A DNA stretch of 64,000 nt, from positions 8,582,884 through 8,646,883 of the forward strand of contig NC_051087.1 in the NCBI RefSeq assembly GCF_901709675.1. The letters run 5' to 3'. A model generated the notes under the pieces. The model was not told the DNA's origin. It saw nothing but the letters and a program-made list of their open reading frames with translations, and did no database searches. The position numbers and the translations under genes were made by a program. Each line of letters starts with the position of its first letter. Positions within the stretch are counted from its first letter, which is position 1. Source of the stretch: Syngnathus acus (Eukaryota > Chordata > Actinopteri > Syngnathiformes > Syngnathidae). Below, one piece after another: positions 54,113 to 64,000 of the stretch.

Positions 54113-54183
54113 CCCGCACCTGGGATCGAACCAAACTCTTACTGATCAATAGCCCATGTCACTAACCAGTCGGCTATTTCGAC
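54113..54183 (-). pseudogene. tRNA-like sequence (pseudogene or SINE head)
   Basis: On the minus strand, a box A (TAGCCGACTGGTTAGTG, about 54160-54176) is followed 28 bp later by a box B (GGTTCGATCCC, 54122-54132), with a T-stem that can form five pairs. The acceptor stem does not pair and the D-stem is poor, so it is not a working tRNA. It could still be an RNA polymerase III promoter, for example the head of a tRNA-derived SINE. Confidence 0.5.
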
Positions 54184-54325
54184 CTGGCAACCCATTGTCG
54201 TCTGCACTGTTTTGTACTAGTGATGCAAAATCTTTTCACGCAGGTGTTTAACAATGGTAACTAGGAAAGCATATTGGAACGCGGCCCAGAGGACTAGAGC
54301 TTGACACCTGTGACCTTTGATCATG

Positions 54326-55735
54326 ATATTTCCCTAATAAAGTGGCCTGTTATTAGGTACACTTGAAAATGGCGGTGTACCTAATGGAGTGTCCGTGTGA
54401 TTCCCTCGTTATGCGCACCTGCGTGAAAAGTTTTAGCTCCTGCAGAACGTGAAAGGAGCTAAAACTTTTCACGCAGGTGTGTTTAACGAGGGTAACTTGG
54501 AAAACATATTGGAACGCGGCCCCGAGGACTGGAGCTTGACACCTGTGACCTTTGACCATGATATTTCCCTAATAAAGTGGCCTGTTATTAGGTACACTTG
54601 AAAATGGCGGTGTACCTAATGGAGTGTCCGTGTGATTCCCTCGTTAAGCGCACCTGCGTGAAAAGTTTTAGCTCCTGCAGAACGTGAAAGGAGCTAAAAC
54701 TTTTCACGCAGGTGTGTTTAACGAGGGTAACTTGGAAAACATATTGGAACGCGGCCCCGAGGACTGGAGCTTGACACCTGTGACCTTTGATCATGATATT
54801 TCCCTAATAAAGTGGCCTGTTATTAGGTACACTTGAAAATGGCGGTGTACCTAATGGAGTGTCCGTGGGATTCCCTCGTTAAGCGCACCTGCGTGAAAAG
54901 TTTTAGCTACTGCAGAACGTGAAAGGAGCTAAAACTTTTCACGCAGGTGTGTTTAACGAGGGTAACTTGGAAAACATATTGGAACGCGGCCCCGAGGACT
55001 AGAGCTTGACACCTGTGACCTTTGACCATGATATTTCCCTAATAAAGTGGCCTGTTATTAGGTACACTTGAAAATGGCGGTGTACCTAATGGAGTGTCTG
55101 TGTGATTCCCTCGTTAAGTGCACCTGCGTGAAAAGTTTTAGCTACTGCAGAACGTGAAAGGAGCTAAAACTTTTCACGCAGGTGTGTTTAACGAGGGTAA
55201 CTTGGAAAACATATTGGAACGCGGCCCCGAGGACTAGAGCTTGACACCTGTGACCTTTGACCATGATATTTCCCTAATAAAGTGGCCTGTTATTAGGTAC
55301 ACTTGAAAATGGCGGTGTACCTAATGGAGTGTCCGTGTGATTCCCTCGTTAAGCGCACCTGCGTGAAAAGTTTTAGCTCCTGCAGAACGTGAAAGGAGCT
55401 AAAACTTTTCACGCAGGTGTGTTTAACGAGGGTAACTTGGAAAACATATTGGAACGCGGCCCCGAGGACTAGAGCTTGACACCTGTGACCTTTGACCATG
55501 ATATTTCCCTAATAAAGTGGCCTGTTATTAGGTACACTTGAAAATGGCGGTGTACCTAATGGAGTGTCCGTGGGATTCCCTCGTTAAGTGCACCTGCGTG
55601 AAAAGTTTTAGCTCCTGCAGAACGTGAAATGAGCTAAAACTTTTCACGCAGGTGCGCTTAACGAGGGTCACTTGGAAAACATATTGGAACGCGGCCCCTC
55701 GAGGACTTGGAGGTCGACACCCCTGGTTTAAGTGA
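54326..55735 (+). repeat. Tandem array: six 235-bp units with long hairpins
   Basis: The string ATATTTCCCTAATAAAGTGG recurs at 54326, 54561, 54796, 55031, 55266 and 55501, an exact 235-bp period. A partial unit precedes the array (about 54225-54325). Each unit holds an 11-bp-stem hairpin (ATTAGGTACAC...GTGTACCTAAT, first at 54352-54385) and a second, much longer one (first at 54403-54492) with a stem of about 39 bp that includes CACCTGCGTGAAAAGTTTTA and its complement. Units differ by only a few bases. Short 68-codon open frames seen in three units on the minus strand are a product of the repeat, not genes. Confidence 0.95.
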
Positions 55736-56515
55736 AAAGTGCCACACCCGCCCTCACCCCCACTTTCTGATTGGCTGTTTGATCTGTGACGTCACACGGA
55801 CACTCCATTAGGTACACCGCCATTTTCAAGTGTACCTAATAACAGGCCAGTTCATTAGGGAAAAATCATGGCCAAAGCTTAACTGAAAGTGAAAAGTGCC
55901 ACACCCGCCCTCACCCCCACTTTCTGATTGGCTGTTTGATCTGTGACGTCACTTGGACACAACATTAGGTACACCGCCATTTTCAAGTGTACCTAATAAC
56001 AGGCCAGTTCATTAGGGAAAAATCATGGCCAAAGCTTAACTGAAAGTGAAAAGTGCCACACCCGCCCTCACCCCCACTTTCTGATTGGCTGTTTGATCTG
56101 TGACGTCACACGGACACTCCTTTAGGTACGCCGCCATTTTCAAGCGTACCTAAAAACAGGCCAGTTCATTAGGGAAAAATCATGGCCAAAACTGAACTGA
56201 AAGTGAAAAGTGCCACACCCGCCCTCACCCCCACTTTCTGATTGGCTGTTTGATCTGTGACGTCACACGGACACTCCTTTAGGTACGCCGCCATTTTCAA
56301 GCGTACCTAAAAACAGGCCAGTTCATTAGGGAAAAATCATGGCCAAAACTGAACTGAAAGTGACAAGTGCCACACCCGCCCTCACCCCCACCTCCTGATT
56401 GGCTGGTTGATCTGTGACGTCACACGGACACTACATTAGGTACACCACCATTTTCAGGTGTACCTAATAACTTTATGCATTTTTTGTACGTGTCAAGAAT
56501 GTGTATTTGACTACT
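55731..56515 (+). repeat. Tandem array: five 157-bp units
   Basis: AGTGAAAAGTGCCACACCCG or a one-base variant begins units at 55731, 55888, 56045, 56202 and 56359, an exact 157-bp period. Each has CTGATTGGCTG (inverted CCAAT), TGTGACGTCAC (a CRE-like palindrome) and the GTACACC...GGTGTACC hairpin in the orientation opposite to the 235-bp array. The fifth unit is the inner end of the right arm. Confidence 0.95.
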
Positions 56516-57402
56516 TGCTCTTTATTTTGGGGGACACCAACACATATTACACAACGTAAAACACATACATATTGTCATATAAAGCAATTAACCAAATGTC
56601 AGATTTTTGTTTTCATGCCCAAAAAAATAAAAACAAGGAATAAAACACCAGACAAGTTTTAACAGGTTTTAATGTTTATTAAAATAATAATAATAATTAA
56701 AGTACATTTCAAACCAGCAATCTAATGTGAAATTGCAGTAGATATATTGGATAACAATATTTAGGCGTATATATGCATACACGTTATTTAAAAACTACTA
56801 TAAGTGTTATAAAATCAACAATCCATCAAAGAGAAGCATCATCTCCCCGTTGTTGCATAACGGCCCATCCCTTCATGCAATAAAGTTAGCCGTTAGCTTG
56901 GAGAAAACGCGCATAAAAGAAGTGGTGTTTCAGTGAGTGGTTCTTTCTTCCCTTGGCAAATCGTAAATCTACATTCAGGCTTACATAGTTCACGCCAGGA
57001 GGGAGACGCAACACGTTCACTGACTGATCCGTTGATGCACGGGGGGAAGGAAGGCAGTTCACCTATTAACTCGTTCGCGAACGAGAAAGTCAGGATTCGT
57101 TCCCTCACTGATCCGTTCTCGCGATGAACTGGAAATGTAAATCACTGACTCATTCACTCACAGATCCGTTCAGTTGATGAAGCAATTCACGACTCGTTCG
57201 TGAACGGGAAGTTACATCATTTTCTTCTTCGTTTTGTTTTACGGCGAGGTGGCACCAGCTTCAATGCGCATTACCGACACCTACCGGTTGAAGTCATATG
57301 AACTGAAAAAAACAATCACTTTAGAAAGTGATTCGTTCACTCTCGTTCACTAAAAGAAAAATCGTTATTTTGAGCGACTCGTTCACTCACGAGCCAACAC
57401 TA
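56359..57402 (-). repeat. Right arm of the fold-back element
   Basis: Reverse complement of the left arm, including the AT-rich middle and the GTTCACGAACGAG-type palindromes, with scattered differences such as ACTCTCGTTCACTAAAAG near the outer end. Confidence 0.85.
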
Positions 57403-60400
57403 CTCTCCATTGTCGAGCGCACGGAACATACGCACGCACACACAGCACAGAGCAGGCGATAAAAAGTGCAGTGGGACACCATGGAAAAATATTGAACAGG
57501 GATGAAAAGAACGGTTTTATTCATTCATTATTTTTAATTGTTTTATTCATTTTTGTTTTGTAGGTTAAAATGTTTTATATATTGTGCTCCTGAGTTAATG
57601 TTGCTGATTACTTTAATTGAATATTATTTATTGCTGTTATTTAATTTAATATGATGTATGTTTATTATTATTATTTTATTGTATTTTTGCCAGCATAAAA
57701 TGGCAGTTGGTCAAGAATGTTTATAGTTTAAATAATTAGAATTTATTTTTAATTTCAGGCAAAGTGATGCACATTGAATCTGTCCTGTTACAGACTAAAA
57801 AACAATGTTATTAATAGTTATTCCTTATTGTAAGATGATCTTTCTTTTTTATTTAAATTTTGTTTACTTTAATGTTAATAACATGGGGGGCGCGAAATGT
57901 TTTCTTCTCCCTAGGAGGGGCATCACAGAAAATTATCGAGAAGCACTGCAATAGTGTCATGCTTCAGTTACATATTGAAGCTGTATTATTTTGCACTTCG
58001 GTTTATTTTGAACAAAGAGCAAAACTCAGAGTCAGTTTTAATTTGAACTTTGGTTAATTTATTACCACATCAAAGTGAATTGTTTGTGTGTTTTTTCTAA
58101 ACTTCAATACTCTATTGGAGAGACAAAACAAGGCGGAGGGACCTCAGGCAACAGAGAAGTTAGCAACATTAATGCCTTACTTTCGCACCTCCTATACTGG
58201 ACAACACCAGAACACTTACAACATGAGGGTCATTTCTATAATGCTCTTCCTATTTGTTTCTTGTGTTTTGTAGTTATATATTAACCGATTCAATTCATAT
58301 CTTTGTCATTTGTTCTGCCTCATTGGCAGTTTGAGGTGACCGATGTTCAAGTTCAATCAAGCATGGTGTTTATTTTAGTCAACTTTACAGTCATTGATTG
58401 TGCAACTGAAGTGAATTGTACTTTTGGTCCACTTAGAGGTAAAGCAAAATGAAGCAGATAGCAGAAAGGAGTTGCCTCACCTAGGAGACATACATGTCGT
58501 GGTCAATACAGCATAACTGCATTCAAATTGGAGCAGTGTGTCATGACTTGCACAGCCAGTGTGACGCTGAGATGTCATCTAAGCTCCGCCGACCGCGTTA
58601 CGTAATGAGAGCTTCCATCTTACTCTGGCAGAGTTGATACCAATTCCCTGTTGTCTTTGCGTTAATGAATTGCACTAAATGCCAGTAGCCGCTGCTGGCA
58701 AAGGCGCTGAAGGTTAAGGACGGCCACCCTTAAAGCGTTCGTGAATCTGATCTTGTCCATTAGCCCACAAGCGGAGGCAGAAAATCAATGGAGGAAAAAA
58801 AAGAGGCTACCTCATGGGGAGTACTGGGAACATGAGAAGAGGAACATGAATAGCGAAAAGAATAATGCATCAAAGAAATTTCAACCATCAATTTGTGTGA
58901 TTGCTAGTTTGGGGAATCCATAAGCGTAAACTTGTATCTAGCCATTTCAAACTCCCACTCACCCTGACCATGATGATTTGCAGAGCTGGATGTTCCCAAA
59001 GAACATCTGTTGAATATTCACCTCCAGGCAGACGCCTTCGCATGCATAGGAGGGCAGATAAGACTGATTGAAAAAGGCCAAGCATCTAATTGGGTTTGTC
59101 CCTCCTCAATATAAGACTTCTTTGTACTGAGGAGGAAACTTGACATTGCCTTGGGGTGTCTCTGGCAAGTGTGTATCATCTTTTTGTGCGATATTTACAA
59201 GTTCCAATATGGCCGTAGTGTCACGCTTCTTCAAACACAATAAATGATGTTATGCAGGATTTAATGGAATTCACAAGAAACAAAAATACAGCCATGAACA
59301 TAGATGCAAGAGAGACTGTATATTCTGCAGCTAATTCTGCTCTTGGTCACATACGCTGACTGAGCAAAATGAAATTAACTCTGCAATGAAAATATGTTAA
59401 CTACAGCCATTCACACACAATAGTGAAAAGTCGAGGAAAGTGGTGAAAAGTCACAGCTAACCTTGCATAATCATCCACCGTCCCCTGCTCAATTTTGATG
59501 CTTCATTGGACTGTACTCTGTACCAAGTCTAACACATAGCAACAAGTCATAAAAGCACATCAAGAGTGTCCAAACAAGCTGAAAGTCATGATACACTATG
59601 TACGCTCACAACTTTATTTTTATGCAGTATCTACCCTATCATCATTTCGTCTATGTTCATAGCAACAGAAGACAGCTGTCTGGAAAATGAAAAGTGTGAC
59701 ATCATCTTTTCATCTGAACTGTTCACCAACCTTTGCTCTGTCATATTTTTTTGACAGTCATGAATTTATATATACTATGATTATATATTATTTAATTATC
59801 ATCTATATTTGTCATCTATTTAATTAAATCACGATTTAATTTATTATTGTGTGACATTTTAAATTAAAGAATAAAATGATGCGCATGTTAACATCTAGAC
59901 CTGGAAAACTGAAAAAAGGAGCCGTTTCTTAAAAACTAATGTCATTTATTTTCAGGGATTTTAGAACATGTTTGCATGTGGATAACAAGAAGCATGTCAA
60001 GTTAGAAGCCTGTTTTTTAACAAATCTGCTGAAGTAAAAGCTGCCCACACAAAAATACAATGAGCCATTTTCTGCAGTTTTTTTGGTTGGCAAGAACACA
60101 ATCCTATTCCAGCAGGATTCAGATTTGTGAAAAGTCATGCGGCTCCCTTTCCCCACTCTCCATTTCCAAGTGTTTTCCTCAGTCAAGAGGAAAATGCCAC
60201 ACATTGATGAAATAGCTGCTTATCCCATTAGAGCAAGGCAGCAACCCGTGTACTATTTCAAACTCTGTGCATCTTGACAACTATTCCATTTGTTCCATTT
60301 GACATGAAAGGTGTTCTATTAGTGTCATGTGCAGAATGGGGGTTGGGGGGATGCTAATGCTGGCGGAAACACCAAATGGGTAAAATCCCCCACATGGAAT

Positions 60401-61773
60401 ACAATACATAAGGTACATGCAGATTTCACAGCAGTCAAGGTGTCACATGATAAAGTGCTTGCTGCAAATTAGATTTTTTTTAAAACTCATATTAGCTTTG
60501 GAAATCTACAGAGATCAAGGCTAATGCGGAGTTACAATGCATCAAACAATTGTATGCCTGTGGGACACAAATCACATTAACCAAAACCATAACCCGCATG
60601 AAGAATATGTGTTAAATTGCTCTCTGAATCAGCATGCAAAGCTTTGCACTGTTACTGTTGTAATATATGCAGGAGTGTGACCAGTCGCGGGACCCTAATT
60701 GTACATTTGTATGCACGCAGAATTAACATTTGTGTCTTCATCAAATTTGAGTGAAGCGGTAATGTCCTATTCCTCCTCCTAACAGACTGAAGCCAAGCCA
60801 ACATTAGCCTACACTAATATCTTCCTCCAACCACTGTTGTTCTTTATCCTGCCGTGTGACAAAAATCATTTTAAAAAGTCATTTTAACAAATATATTGTC
60901 TATAATAGCAATAAATTTTTCCTAAAACAAAATTTATTCATGGAAAATATCTTCCCGTCTTCATAAAGCATATAAACCACATGTATAATTTTATTTTATT
61001 TTTTTTAATACAGAAGTTCAGGATTTGTTGGTATACTGTGTAACCAGGTGATGCCTTACTGGAGGAAACAGAAAATCTTACATCCCACCTGATGATCTTT
61101 CCTGGCATGCTAATGTGCTGCAGGAGACTAGTTGGCAATCCCTCATTTATATTGAAGATAAAAAGTGCTCATAAAAGCTGATAGTTGATGATTTGAACAC
61201 CTCAAAAATATTTTGGGTGCTCCAAATCATATGAGGTGTTCTTACATACTTCAAGGCATCACATTGTAGATGACGCACGCATACAGGCTGTGTCCTCACC
61301 AACACTTACACAAACAATGGCCCATTGTTCGATGACTGACAGAACTCCCTCTGCGAAAACATTCTCATCTCTCAGCCATGTATGACAAGGACATGCATAA
61401 TCCATTTTTTTTTTTTTTTTAAGTCATCTAATCTAGAAACAAACAAAAATGATCATTTACTCTTTTCCATCTGCACTTTCATGTTAATTGTGCCATTACA
61501 AGATGGGTTTCTTGGTATTGTGGCTCCTCTGTGTGGCATGGAAATACTGAGTTCATCATCCCCTGCAAAATAGCATCGTAATGGGAGCATGGAGGAAGTA
61601 CCTCTGGGAGCACCCTCAAATTGCACACAAGGTTCCTGCAATTGAATTCCCTTCAGGTGACCCCGTAGGTTTCCTGTCCTGCAAATGCGTTGGCGCCATT
61701 ACATGCCATCTGCCCGATGCACCTGCTCTGACAGAGTGAGAGTGCTTCTTTCTGGGCGCCTGCGTCTGACGGC
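57403..61773. other. Gene-free DNA
   Basis: No exon, RNA gene or clear repeat family recognised on either strand. Confidence 0.4.
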
Positions 61774-61803
61774 GTGAGTGCGTGCGTGCGTGCGTGTGTG
61801 TGC
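61774..61803. repeat. (GCGT)n microsatellite
   Basis: Run of GTGCGTGCGTGCGTGCGTGT, alternating purine-pyrimidine. Confidence 0.85.
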
Positions 61804-62514
61804 ATCTATACGCACCATATGTGCGGTGGTGGCAAATAAAGTACAAATTAATTTGTTACTGTCCTTTAAAGGCTGTTGTAAGAATGCCAATAGGTGGTAC
61901 ACAGGTTAATCAGACCATCTGCCATATTGTGGAAAAGCATTTTAATGTTCTGCCTGAAGTGGAATGGGCTAATTTTCCTGTTTCATACCTGATGATTTCT
62001 CACAGTCGTTCGCAATAAGTGCTTTTGCCATATATTTGTGTTGAACTCATGACGAAGGTCATGTTTTCTTTTTATTCAACTATTTATTCTAATTTGTGTC
62101 GAAACGGAAATGACATTTTATTTCAGTTTGTATTTTTTTTATTTTAAATGAAAATGACACCTTTTGGAATATTACAGATTACATGTGACCTGATTGACGT
62201 CAATAAACGGCCTTTAAAATAAAATAATAAAAAGGATTTGTGGCCTTCTATTTACCACTGTCGGGTAGCTAGTAAGATGTATTTTTTTCCATTGTCAGTT
62301 TATTAAATTAAATTGTTAAATCAGTACTTTTAGTTTGCTGTTTAATGCACCTGCCCTGACAGTGTGATTGTGCATGTTTGTGTGTGTGGTGTGTGTATGA
62401 GCAGGCAACATGTCAATTATAACTATCGGCAGCGACCACATCCTGGTGCCTCATATTTCTCCAGCAAGTTCCCACTTAATCAAGAGGTCATTAGGAAAGA
62501 GAGGTCACCAGATT

Positions 62515-62760
62515 CCAGTTGGATGAAGAGGGGAAAGAGATGAGGACAGCAGGGTAATGACTGGAAAGGAGAGGAGAAAGAAGGGGGGGAGGAGAGAACA
62601 GAGTTGGGGAAAACGCAAGGAGGAATTAATGAAGGAGGTGAAAGGCAAGCAAAAATACAAATGGAGCGGAAGAAGTGATATGGGCGGGGGGGGGGGGGGG
62701 TACACAAGGAGAAAAGTCATGATGGTGAGAGAGGAGGCGATGTGGCCAGGAGGATGAGCG
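62515..62760 (+). repeat. Polypurine tract with a G15 run
   Basis: About 245 bp in which most bases of the + strand are A or G, with GGGGGGG at about 62583-62589 and an uninterrupted run of 15 G at 62686-62700. Reading frames here give only low-complexity peptides. Confidence 0.8.
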
Positions 62761-63913
62761 GGGGAGAGCAGCTCCAGAATAATCTTTGCTGTTTATGCTT
62801 TCATTCCCTCAGAGGAAGCTTAAATCCTGTGAGAACCGACTACTGTGGATCCTTGTAGACCGACACGAGCACGCGCGCACGCACTAATGTCGACAACGTT
62901 CACAACTCAGCAGGGGTCGAAGCGTTATAAACAAGGGTGCTCAGTCAAAGTCCATTCCGATCCTCCGTGACAGGTTTGTTGGAAGCTGTTTGATGAAGAA
63001 ACTACTCCCGTTGTCAAGATTTTGATGATGGATGCAAACATCCACAGTAAACACAGATGACTGAGGCACGCACGTTTGAGTGTCAAGTCACGTAATTGTT
63101 GATAAATACATATCTGTCCATGTGCTGGGAACAAGTCAAGTCGTTCGTCATCATGCAAGAGAGATTGATGTCTATGTTTCCCTCACATCGCTCCCACATG
63201 GCCCCGACAATTCCCCAAGAAACAAACAAGGACCCAAAAAACGTGACGGGAGTGAGCGACTGTGCCAGATGTTTGGCTTTCCCCAAAGCTCAGCTCGCAC
63301 TTTGTTTTCTCACTCAGCGGTCCAGCACTGACTGGATTTTTGCATGAAAAAACGGAAATGATTGCAGCATCAGTATTCAGCAGCAGGTCTTTTCCTGGCC
63401 TCCATCTAGTACATCTCTGCTGCTCTTACATAGCCACGCTGTCTCCTCTTTCACTTTTCAATTTATTAATCCCTAAAAGAATTTTCGTTACTGCTTTTGG
63501 AATCTCTTTAAAATCCATTTAGAAGTCGTAAGAAAGGAGAATAGGAACAGAATACGTTTGAGCTGAAGGGCAAAAGCCTAGAAGAGTGAATGGAAGTATT
63601 GACCAGTGGAATATTTTCTTATATCAAAAGATTCAATCATCTCGGAAAAAAAAAGCATTTCAAAAGCACACTTTAAGGGTACACAGACTTTATGAGAGTC
63701 ACGGAGGAGTGACTGTCATAATGTTACCTGGAATGCCATTCCAAGTTACGCAGAGCGAGTCGATGTCTCCCGACCGCACTAAAATGAACTAATGAACTAA
63801 AAAGAACTGTGACAGCGCAATAGCCTTGCTCGTTATTAATATAAAATATTAAAAGTAACCGGTGCCTTTTGTGCCACTAAAGGCAGTTTTTTAAAATTCT
63901 CACCACATCCAAA

Positions 63914-63942
63914 ATGGATGGATGGATGGATGGATGGATGGG
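63914..63942 (+). repeat. (GGAT)n microsatellite, probably a SINE tail
   Basis: AAAATGGATGGATGGATGGA continues to 63942. The AAATGGATGG lead-in is the 3' end of the local SINE family, whose tail expands into GGAT repeats. Confidence 0.8.
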
Positions 63943-64000
63943 TATTATGAAATTTGATGGTCATTTTATATAAATACTGAAGTTGAGTCAAATGTGAAAT

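Larger units (their letters stand above)
52938..57402. mobile_element. Fold-back element with ~1-kb inverted arms
   Basis: The left end TAGTGATGGTTCGTGAGTGA and the right end, read as reverse complement TAGTGTTGGCTCGTGAGTGA, start two arms (about 52938-53990 and 56359-57402) that are reverse complements over almost their whole length, with few substitutions and small gaps. The end sequence, rich in GTTCGTGAACGA-like palindromes, resembles hAT-superfamily termini. No transposase or other long open frame is present, so it is non-autonomous. The 8-bp flanks (GTACAAAA and CTCTCCAT) do not match, so no target-site duplication is seen. The centre holds two tandem arrays and a tRNA-like sequence. 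An alternative is two hAT copies in inverted orientation brought together by recombination. Confidence 0.8.

Noticed and set aside
54353-55499. Repeated 68-codon open frames on the minus strand
   Set aside because: They recur because the 235-bp DNA unit recurs, and other units break the frame. They span the hairpin and show no protein features.
54326-56515. CRISPR-like array
   Set aside because: Units are 235 and 157 bp without unique spacers, in an animal genome; this is satellite DNA.
52938-57402. Autonomous hAT transposon
   Set aside because: No open frame with a transposase or BED/dimerisation domain could be read on either strand.

Overview
The window looks like chromosomal DNA from a ray-finned (teleost) fish. 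Protein-coding genes have short GT-AG introns. The gene content includes an ependymin-type secreted protein, a family best known from fish brain fluid. The DNA also carries small inverted-repeat transposons and diverged tRNA-type SINEs of the kind common in teleosts. The species cannot be fixed from the sequence. All four genes recognised are on the + strand.

Layout. 1-980: upstream DNA with one MITE. 1425-2715: a two-exon msx homeobox gene. 4600-6967: atp5pd, subunit d of mitochondrial ATP synthase, with a non-coding first exon and five coding exons. 7640-24992: pnpla6 (neuropathy target esterase, lysophospholipase), rebuilt here as 35 coding exons giving about 1344 residues. 26992-29255: a six-exon ependymin-like gene encoding 222 residues. 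29256-64000: about 35 kb in which no coding exon could be supported; it holds SINE fragments, a third MITE-like element, microsatellites and a 4.5-kb fold-back element at 52938-57402.

The genes are independent housekeeping or developmental genes, not an operon or pathway. msx is a transcriptional repressor of patterning, atp5pd serves oxidative phosphorylation, pnpla6 turns over phosphatidylcholine and lysophosphatidylcholine at the ER, and the ependymin-like protein is secreted.

The most interesting observation is inside pnpla6. The exon carrying the catalytic Asp of the patatin Ser-Asp dyad is present twice, at 19145-19261 and 21404-21520. Both copies are 117 bp, in the same phase, open, and flanked by usable splice sites. 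By hand alignment they share 27 of 39 residues, and 13 of those 27 shared codons differ only silently, so both copies appear to have been selected as protein. The upstream copy changes the conserved Asp-Gly-Gly to Asp-Gly-Cys. The downstream, canonical copy uses a GC splice donor. This looks like an alternatively spliced active-site cassette.

The second highlight is the fold-back element. Two arms of about 1 kb in inverted orientation enclose six 235-bp tandem units, each with a long hairpin, five 157-bp units, and a tRNA-like sequence.

Exon borders were placed by reading splice consensus, reading-frame continuity and family similarity by eye. No alignment or database search was run.
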